The position numbers and the translations under genes are program-made. DNA of 64,000 nucleotides from Lamellibrachia columna. Its lineage: Eukaryota > Annelida > Polychaeta > Sabellida > Siboglinidae. Location: assembly GCA_963662155.1 (NCBI GenBank), contig OY759263.1, positions 39,859,544 to 39,923,543 on the forward strand. Reading direction: 5' to 3'. The notes under the pieces are model-generated. The model saw nothing but the letters and a program-made list of their open reading frames with translations, was not told where the DNA came from and searched no databases. Below are positions 60,901-64,000 of the stretch, one piece after another; the first letter of the stretch is position 1; each line of letters begins with the position of its first letter.

Positions 60901-61485
60901 TATCAATATTATGAGTCAGCGACCAGCGGGTTACTAAACACACAGGTATATGCACCGTAGCTTAACACACGGGTATATACACTGTAGCTTAACACACAGG
61001 TATATACACTGTATCTTAACACATGGGTATATGCACTGTAGCTTAACGCACAGGTATATGCACTGTAGCTTAACACACGGGTATATACACCGTAGCTTAA
61101 CACACATGTATGTATACACTGTAGCTTAACACACGGGTATATTCACTGTAGCTTAATACAGGTATATACACTGTGGCTTAACACACGGGTATATACACTG
61201 TAGCTTAACACACAGGTATATACACCGTAGCTTAACACACAGGTATATACACTGTAGCTTAACACACATGTATATACACTGTAGCTTAACACACAGGTAT
61301 ATACACTGTAGCTTAACACACGGGTATATAAACTGTAGCTTAACACACAGGTATATACACTGTATCTTAACACATGGGTATATGCACTGTAGCTTAACGC
61401 ACAGGTATATGCACTGTAGCTTAACACACTGGTATATGCACCGTAGCTTAACACACATGTATGTATACACTGTAGCTTAACACAC

Positions 61486-61562
<77 letters not shown>

Positions 61563-61578
61563 CTGTAGTTTAACACAC

Positions 61579-61675
<97 letters not shown>

Positions 61676-61683
61676 TAACACAC

Positions 61684-61742
<59 letters not shown>

Positions 61743-63792
61743 GTATGTAAAGTAACTGGTTTTGGCCACTGCCCGTGTTACCTCCAGTATTCCCCCTGAC
61801 CACAGTTCAAATACGAAGCTATCATTTAACGTAGACTTTGCGCTGTTGTGAACAAGGTTTGACATGTCGTAGTTTGGTCAACTCGTGGACGTTTGCCCAT
61901 TTCTACTTTGTAGTATGCGAGATATAACAGGGCCACGTATTTTCCATTTTTCGATGTAGTTTTGTCGTCATCGGAAATATTTTAAACATTCGCCACAACC
62001 AGGGCGGCACACAGACAAACCCTCACACTGACACGAACCCTCACACTGACACGAACCCTCACACTGACACGAACCCTCACACTGACACGAACCCTTACAC
62101 TGACACGAACCCTCACACTGACACGAACCCTCACACTGACACGAACCCTCACACTGACACGAACCCTCACACTGACACGAACCCTCACACTGACACGAAC
62201 CCTGGCAAGCCTGACGTGCACATTGACAGAGTAAGCTGGAGAGAGTGCACTGCTGCCATATGGGCCACTGGGACAAAAAAGGATAGGCGACCTGGTGGGA
62301 GCTGAGGTGAGGTAAAGCGAGGTAAATGTATGGTATGTACGACTCTGGTATAACTCTCCTTCTTTCTTTTTAAAAAGAGAAAAATATAGCACATTGTTAA
62401 ACTATAAAAGAGTACCCCCATCAGCTGAGAACATCGATAGATCAATACGTGAAAGTGATGCGTTGTACTTACGGTGTGCGAAATAATCATAGAGTTACAT
62501 CATTAATCACCCCCCTACTAACGGGTGTTCTATTTATGTCTATGGAAATAATCCGTTGTTTATGTCGCAACACCCGTTGACCCAGGCTTACGTGGTTGAC
62601 ACCCTTTGACCCAAGTTTACGTGGTTGACACCCTTTGACCCGAGCAGACGCCGCGGGGATGAAAGACCCCGATTGAAGCGACCACTTCGGGGCGTCGTTT
62701 CAAGTGTGTTTTTCGCACCAATTAGCCTTCGTTTGAAGTCTTTTCAAGTCGACGCCTGTGTTTGCTGCATATTTTCCAATACTTAACAATCGGTAGACAA
62801 TCGGTACACGAAGACAATAGCACCTGTTCCTTTAGCGCAGTAGCACCAGTTCCAATCGGTAGACAATAGCACCTGTTCCTTTAGCGCAGTAGCACCAGTT
62901 CCAATCGGTAGACAATAGCACCTGTTCCTTTAGCGCAGTAGCACCAGTTCCACAAAGAGGAAACAATCTAACGGTACCCGTGTCTCATCAGAGCTGTGTC
63001 CAACTTGCCCGTGTGGGCAGCTGTACGCAACTTGCCTGTGTATAGTTGTCAGTTAATAAAGCGGGCATAATCATAACTTCTAATTTTCAATGCAAAACTA
63101 CATAAATCTTAAAATGTGCCCAAAGTCTTACGATCCCTGGTAATAATGCAGATAGATTTCATAGTTTATGACATGTTAAAGACAAGGATTTGTCAAAAGT
63201 CTACTATTATTTTACGGCAATGTGTTAAGTTTGTAATATTTAACCAGTATATAATATGGCTGAATCTCCACAGTAAAATTGCTAATTTTCGAGATATTCC
63301 AAACACTAAAAATTTACTTCTAAATAAAATTATAGCGCTGGCGTGACTAGTGCAACTTTAACTGTAATCCTAATCTTGAATTACTACTAAGCGTCGAATT
63401 TTAATAAGATTTAGCAAAATTTAGCAAGATTTAGCAAGACTGCCGTCCAGAACAAAATAAACACAGTGCAATCAGAGGACATGCACAAGGAAGCAACTGG
63501 CTTATCTAGAGTCCAACGACTTGTCTATTTGTAACTCTCCATTCTGGTGTCTATTGTTAATTGTGTTATTAAACATATTGACGCTGCTGGTAATTATTCA
63601 ATCAGTAGATATGTTATTCAATTCATGTGTGATACTCTACGAGAATGAATACTTTCTAATAATCCAATCTACATTGTGCCAATATATTTCTTTGCCTCTG
63701 ATATAAGTCCCGACAAGAGAGAGAGTTCGCCCTACCTGCACACACACGAGAACAGCGACGAGGACGACCAGGTTACTCGCGCCACGTCCCAT
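42819..63792 (-). CDS. Astacin-EGF-CUB-vWA-mucin-vWA-MAM ectoprotein
   Basis: Eighteen exons from 57,749 down to the stop at 42,819 join in frame (5,090 bp, about 1,695 residues), with a proposed N-terminal part reaching a signal-peptide exon at 63,792-63,736. The domain order is propeptide with a basic site, astacin zinc metallopeptidase, EGF, CUB, Thr-rich linker, vWA, about 440 residues of Ser/Thr repeats, vWA, Thr-rich stalk, MAM. There is no transmembrane segment, so the product is probably secreted: a protease with adhesive modules that may act in extracellular matrix, mucus or cuticle. From the EGF onward every module boundary falls on a phase-1 intron. Substrate and tissue are unknown. 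An alternative is two neighbouring genes, but the unbroken phase chain argues for one. Confidence 0.8.
43109..43392 (+). repeat. 31-bp minisatellite, 9 copies
   Basis: Unit CAGTTGCAATGACATAACAA plus CTTGTAAACAA, nearly identical copies, in the last intron of the astacin/MAM gene. Confidence 0.95.
43715..44035 (+). mobile_element. Non-LTR RT C-terminal relic with 9-bp expansion
   Basis: Plus-strand frame: [19 protein letters not shown], stop, [23 protein letters not shown], then a run of Val-Glu-Pro codons, then [15 protein letters not shown]. This matches the RLxFAGHCxR ... LWxPxxGxRxRGRPxxTYID ... MxDRxxW block of RTE/L2-like elements. GAGCCGGTA repeats at about 43,875-43,922 have expanded inside it. 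Further 9-bp TGTCACCAG-type repeats run from 44,046 to 44,105. Confidence 0.7.
44139..44322 (-). CDS. MAM domain exon 2
   Basis: Phase 2 in (ACTTCCAG), phase 0 out (GTGGGT). It encodes [39 protein letters not shown] and DGDQ: the C-L-x-F-x-Y-x-M-x-G and L-W-x2-x-G-x2-G-x2-W MAM signatures. Confidence 0.93.
44397..44487. repeat. (ACGC)/(ACGT) microsatellite
   Basis: Imperfect ACGC, ACGT and CATGCA units in the MAM intron. Confidence 0.9.
44837..45059 (-). CDS. MAM domain exon 1
   Basis: Phase 1 in, phase 2 out. It begins [20 protein letters not shown] and contains [30 protein letters not shown] and NPRAEGDNA. These are the C-x-F-E, DW-x-R, TPS-x-TGP and Y-x-Y-I-E-x-S elements that define MAM. 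MAM domains mediate adhesion or oligomerisation, as in meprins. Confidence 0.94.
45264..45541. repeat. (CACG)/(CA)/(CGCA) microsatellite
   Basis: About 280 bp of alternating purine-pyrimidine CA/CG repeats, a strong Z-DNA candidate, 55 bp from the Thr-rich exon donor. Confidence 0.95.
45596..46171 (-). CDS. Thr-rich mucin-like stalk exon
   Basis: A 576-bp phase 1/1 exon. It encodes about 192 residues, mostly Thr with Ser, Lys, Ala and Pro, including a run of about 16 Thr and [15 protein letters not shown]. It is likely heavily O-glycosylated. It separates vWA2 from MAM. Confidence 0.82.
46311..46495 (+). mobile_element. Small retroelement C-terminal fragment
   Basis: The plus frame gives VRQRGRPR, stop, [24 protein letters not shown], resembling the G-R-P-R-x-x-W-x-D-I end of non-LTR polymerases. 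Short and degraded, in an intron. Confidence 0.45.
46562..46723 (-). CDS. Second vWA domain, exon 3
   Basis: Phase 1/1. It encodes [40 protein letters not shown] and [12 protein letters not shown], the final strand/helix of a vWA domain. Confidence 0.92.
46935..47822 (+). repeat. 16-bp and 23-bp tandem repeats in vWA2 intron
   Basis: At 46,935-47,000, ATGCCACCCACAACAC repeats four times. At about 47,196-47,822, a 23-bp unit (GGGACAGCTGGTCAGCCAAG plus AAA) repeats about 27 times with AATGGACAGATGG variants. The long Gln/Lys/Ser frames are artefacts. Confidence 0.95.
47997..48221 (-). CDS. Second vWA domain, exon 2
   Basis: Phase 1/1. It contains [19 protein letters not shown] and [20 protein letters not shown]. 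The VTDG aspartate of the metal-ion-dependent adhesion site (MIDAS) is intact. Confidence 0.94.
48504..48686 (-). CDS. Second vWA domain, exon 1
   Basis: Phase 1/1, after TTCCGACAG. It begins [20 protein letters not shown], with the DxSxS MIDAS motif, then [20 protein letters not shown] and [12 protein letters not shown]. Confidence 0.95.
48687..49462 (-). other. Intron, nothing recognised
   Basis: The intron between the mucin exon and vWA2. I see no element or repeat in it. Confidence 0.5.
49463..51373 (-). CDS. First vWA domain plus long Ser/Thr repeat region in one exon
   Basis: A 1,911-bp phase 1/1 exon, open throughout. It opens [20 protein letters not shown] with an intact DxSxS, then [37 protein letters not shown] and [13 protein letters not shown]. 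The MIDAS aspartate after LVT is replaced by Thr. The vWA ends near [11 protein letters not shown]. About 440 residues follow of mucin-like repeats, roughly 14 residues each ([14 protein letters not shown] and variants), with no hydrophobic core. The repeats lie at about 49,900-50,640 and are a coding minisatellite of 42-bp units. Confidence 0.9.
51631..51816 (-). CDS. Thr-rich linker exon between CUB and first vWA
   Basis: Phase 1/1. It encodes [20 protein letters not shown] and [14 protein letters not shown]. Low complexity, with N-glycosylation sites (NNVT). Confidence 0.85.
51817..52505 (-). other. Intron, nothing recognised
   Basis: The intron between the CUB C-terminal exon and the linker. 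Unique sequence. Confidence 0.5.
52506..52633 (-). CDS. CUB domain exon 3
   Basis: Phase 2 in, phase 1 out. It encodes [40 protein letters not shown] and RA: the Cys-Gly...P and GF-x-F/A CUB C-terminus. Confidence 0.92.
53113..53150 (+). repeat. 9-bp tandem repeat, ~4 copies
   Basis: CGACATTGT units in the intron 30 bp beyond the CUB exon-2 donor. Confidence 0.9.
53180..53316 (-). CDS. CUB domain exon 2
   Basis: Phase 0 in, phase 2 out, donor GTGAGT. It encodes [20 protein letters not shown] and [20 protein letters not shown]: the G-x-R-I-x-L-x-F and C-x-D/H-Y-x-E-I/V-R CUB core. Confidence 0.92.
53915..54027 (-). CDS. CUB domain exon 1
   Basis: Phase 1 in, phase 0 out. It encodes [20 protein letters not shown] and [10 protein letters not shown], the Cys-Gly-Gly start and SPGY...C-x-W CUB signature. 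Confidence 0.93.
54504..54635 (-). CDS. EGF-like domain exon
   Basis: Phase 1/1. It encodes [20 protein letters not shown] and [16 protein letters not shown], the six-cysteine EGF form that follows the astacin domain in BMP1/nephrosin-like and nematode astacins. Confidence 0.93.
54900..55020 (-). CDS. Astacin catalytic domain, C-terminal exon
   Basis: Phase 0 in, phase 1 out. It encodes [20 protein letters not shown] then ANLAYCK, the I-G-Q-x3-L-S-x2-D and Y-x-C end of astacins. Confidence 0.93.
55160..55519. repeat. (TGTA)n/(TGCG) microsatellite
   Basis: TGTA units enclose a central TGTGTGCG/ACGCGT block, in the intron between the two C-terminal astacin exons. Confidence 0.95.
55591..55797 (-). 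CDS. Astacin catalytic domain, zinc-site exon
   Basis: A 207-bp phase 0/0 exon. It contains [19 protein letters not shown], the full HExxHxxGxxHExxRxDRD astacin zinc signature with three His ligands and catalytic Glu, then YGSIMHY, the Met-turn with its Tyr. All catalytic residues are present, so an active enzyme is expected. Confidence 0.97.
56106..56305 (-). CDS. Astacin catalytic domain, N-terminal exon
   Basis: Phase 1 in, phase 0 out. It encodes [36 protein letters not shown] and [10 protein letters not shown]: the I-x2-A-x2-x-W-x4-TC-I and G-C-x-S-x-I-G elements. Confidence 0.95.
56591..56806 (+). repeat. 74-bp tandem repeat, 3 copies, in astacin intron
   Basis: The unit begins CCTAAGCACTAATCACCGTG and ends ACAACAGATCATTGTTGCCG. 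Confidence 0.93.
56865..57045 (-). CDS. Astacin propeptide and mature N-terminus exon
   Basis: Phase 0 in, phase 1 out. It starts [20 protein letters not shown] (propeptide, with the G-D-x-W/L element). It has a basic [11 protein letters not shown] segment suited to furin-like processing, then [14 protein letters not shown], the W-x-x-x-P-I-x-Y-x-F mature start. Confidence 0.9.
57625..57749 (-). CDS. Propeptide exon upstream of astacin
   Basis: Phase 1 in, phase 0 out. It is hydrophilic, with [20 protein letters not shown] and [11 protein letters not shown]. It was placed in the gene by its consensus splice sites and matching phase. Confidence 0.7.
57885..58199 (-). other. Unassigned open frame in astacin-gene intron
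   Basis: A stop-free minus frame of about 104 codons with [20 protein letters not shown] and [15 protein letters not shown]. It could be an exon or part of a decayed element. No splice pair in the needed phase was found, and I recognise no family. The rest of 57,750-60,117 has only the 20-bp array at 59,159. Confidence 0.25.
59159..59302 (+). repeat. 20-bp tandem repeat, 7 copies
   Basis: CATAGGTAGATGGCGTTACA repeated identically. A separate CACGTGTGTGTACACGTAACG repeat (three copies) lies at about 59,558-59,632. Confidence 0.95.
60118..60409 (-). CDS. Candidate N-terminal exon(s) of the astacin gene, with in-frame TAA in a 24-bp gap
   Basis: Segment A (60,409-60,237) reads [20 protein letters not shown] ... 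[17 protein letters not shown] and ends at a perfect GTAAGT (phase 2). Segment B (60,212-60,118) reads [20 protein letters not shown] ... YEGDQETPG and ends at GTATGT in phase 1, the phase required by the exon at 57,749. Only 24 bp (GTAAGT to CAGACAG) separate A and B. Those 24 bp keep frame but begin with an in-frame TAA. It may be one exon with a nonsense change or assembly error, two alternative exons, or non-coding. Join to the signal exon is by phase 0 only. Confidence 0.4.
60940..61740 (-). repeat. 27-bp minisatellite with nested (TA)n expansions
   Basis: On the plus strand the unit CTTAACACACAGGTATATAC plus ACTGTAG repeats about 20 times to 61,486. In the next three units the GTATATAC part has grown into TA tracts of 60-110 bp (61,488-61,558, 61,580-61,668, 61,686-61,740). 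Confidence 0.95.
61741..62015. other. Unique stretch
   Basis: No exon or element recognised between the TA-rich array and the 18-bp array. Confidence 0.4.
62016..62208 (-). repeat. 18-bp minisatellite, ~10 copies
   Basis: CCCTCACACTGACACGAA on the plus strand. The minus frame gives a Ser-Cys-Gln-Cys-Glu-Gly repeat flanked by Cys-rich sequence, but no splice-site evidence supports coding. Confidence 0.92.
62488..62544 (+). mobile_element. 57-bp miniature derivative of the P-like transposon with perfect 8-bp TSD
   Basis: It starts CATAGAGTTACATCATTAAT and ends GTTCTATTTATGTCTATG. These are the left and right ends of the 1.48-kb element at 37,914-39,395, joined directly at the C/G-rich point. 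It is flanked on both sides by GAAATAAT (62,480-62,487 and 62,545-62,552), an exact 8-bp target-site duplication. Confidence 0.75.
62553..62960 (+). repeat. 33-bp and ~49-bp short tandem repeats
   Basis: At 62,572-62,645, GTTGACACCCTTTGACCC-type units occur three times. At 62,807-62,953, CAATCGGTAGACAATAGCAC plus CTGTTCCTTTAGCGCAGTAG units occur three times. Between them (62,655-62,690) is a compact hairpin CGGGG...CCCCG. Confidence 0.85.
63480..63705 (-). mobile_element. Non-LTR RT C-terminal relic
   Basis: The minus frame gives IRKYSFS, NNISTD and SSVNMFNN before the end. It and its 3' flank (ACTCTAGATAAGCCAGTTGC) resemble the relic at 27,850-28,340. Very decayed. Confidence 0.6.
63736..63792 (-). 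CDS. Signal-peptide exon, probable first coding exon of the astacin gene
   Basis: ATG at 63,792, then [18 protein letters not shown] to a GTAGGG donor (phase 0): a short basic start and a strong hydrophobic core. It lies upstream of the astacin exons on the same strand with no other gene between. Assignment is inference. Confidence 0.55.
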
Positions 63793-63854
63793 TCTCTCGT
63801 CCTTTTCCCACACACTCTGATTACCGTCTACTCCCTTCTGCGTGAATGCATCGC

Positions 63855-63861
63855 TTTTAAA
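63855..63861 (-). promoter_or_regulatory. TATA-like element
   Basis: TTTAAAA on the minus strand, about 63 bp before the proposed ATG. It would put the start site near 63,825-63,830. Weak evidence. Confidence 0.25.
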
Positions 63862-64000
63862 CGTCCAACTCGGTCAGTTGATGACAGAGGCGGCTCGTCA
63901 CGCATCGCTGGTTGAGGCGTGACATCTGTGGCCTGGCAGCGACACACCTGACGAATAACGCAACAGTAACCAAGGCAGCGATAACACGGCTCACTGCCGT

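Noticed and set aside
61968..62276. Cys-rich SCQCEG repeat protein
   Set aside because: 18-bp minisatellite; the other frame gives an equally open Val/Arg repeat, and no splice evidence exists.

Overview
This window is nuclear DNA from an animal, most likely a marine invertebrate. Genes are split by GT-AG introns (one GC-AG). The encoded proteins are typical of metazoans: a relaxin-type LRR receptor, a secreted C-type lectin, and an astacin/CUB/vWA/MAM ectoprotein. Several non-LTR retrotransposon relics are present. The species cannot be fixed from sequence alone; a mollusc, annelid, brachiopod or amphioxus-like genome would all fit. Roughly a quarter of the window is tandem repeat (minisatellites of 9-96 bp plus long TA, CA, CATA, ACGC and TC microsatellites), so most long open frames here are artefacts of repeats.

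Layout. Positions 1-13,200 hold mobile-element debris and repeats: a frameshifted retroelement ORF1-like gene (minus), a decayed non-LTR element whose reverse transcriptase is split by a 35-bp array of about 45 copies, a 1.9-kb foldback element, and several minisatellites including a tandemly duplicated ~1-kb segment. Positions 13,229-26,953 (plus) carry the 3' part of an LRR-containing relaxin-receptor-like GPCR: three 72-bp LRR exons, a hinge/TM1 exon, a TM2-TM6 exon, a TM7 exon and a probable distant tail exon. Positions 30,598-36,216 (minus) carry a complete six-exon gene for a 216-residue secreted C-type lectin with a coiled-coil segment. Positions 37,500-39,400 hold an RT relic interrupted by a P-element-like transposon with a THAP-type first exon. 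Positions 42,819-63,792 (minus) carry a very large gene: astacin metallopeptidase, EGF, CUB, vWA, a long Ser/Thr repeat region, a second vWA, a Thr-rich stretch and MAM, about 1,700 residues plus the N-terminal part. Exon phases chain correctly through 18 consecutive exons.

The most unusual theme is where the tandem arrays sit. Several have grown out of functional sequence: eight in-frame decoy acceptor/TM7 copies upstream of the real TM7 exon, five consecutive copies of a GTAAGT donor in the lectin gene, an array copied from the last codons and stop of the receptor tail, and arrays inside the reverse-transcriptase frames of at least four dead retroelements.

Exon boundaries were derived by hand from splice consensus, phase continuity and domain similarity. 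No transcript or database evidence was available.
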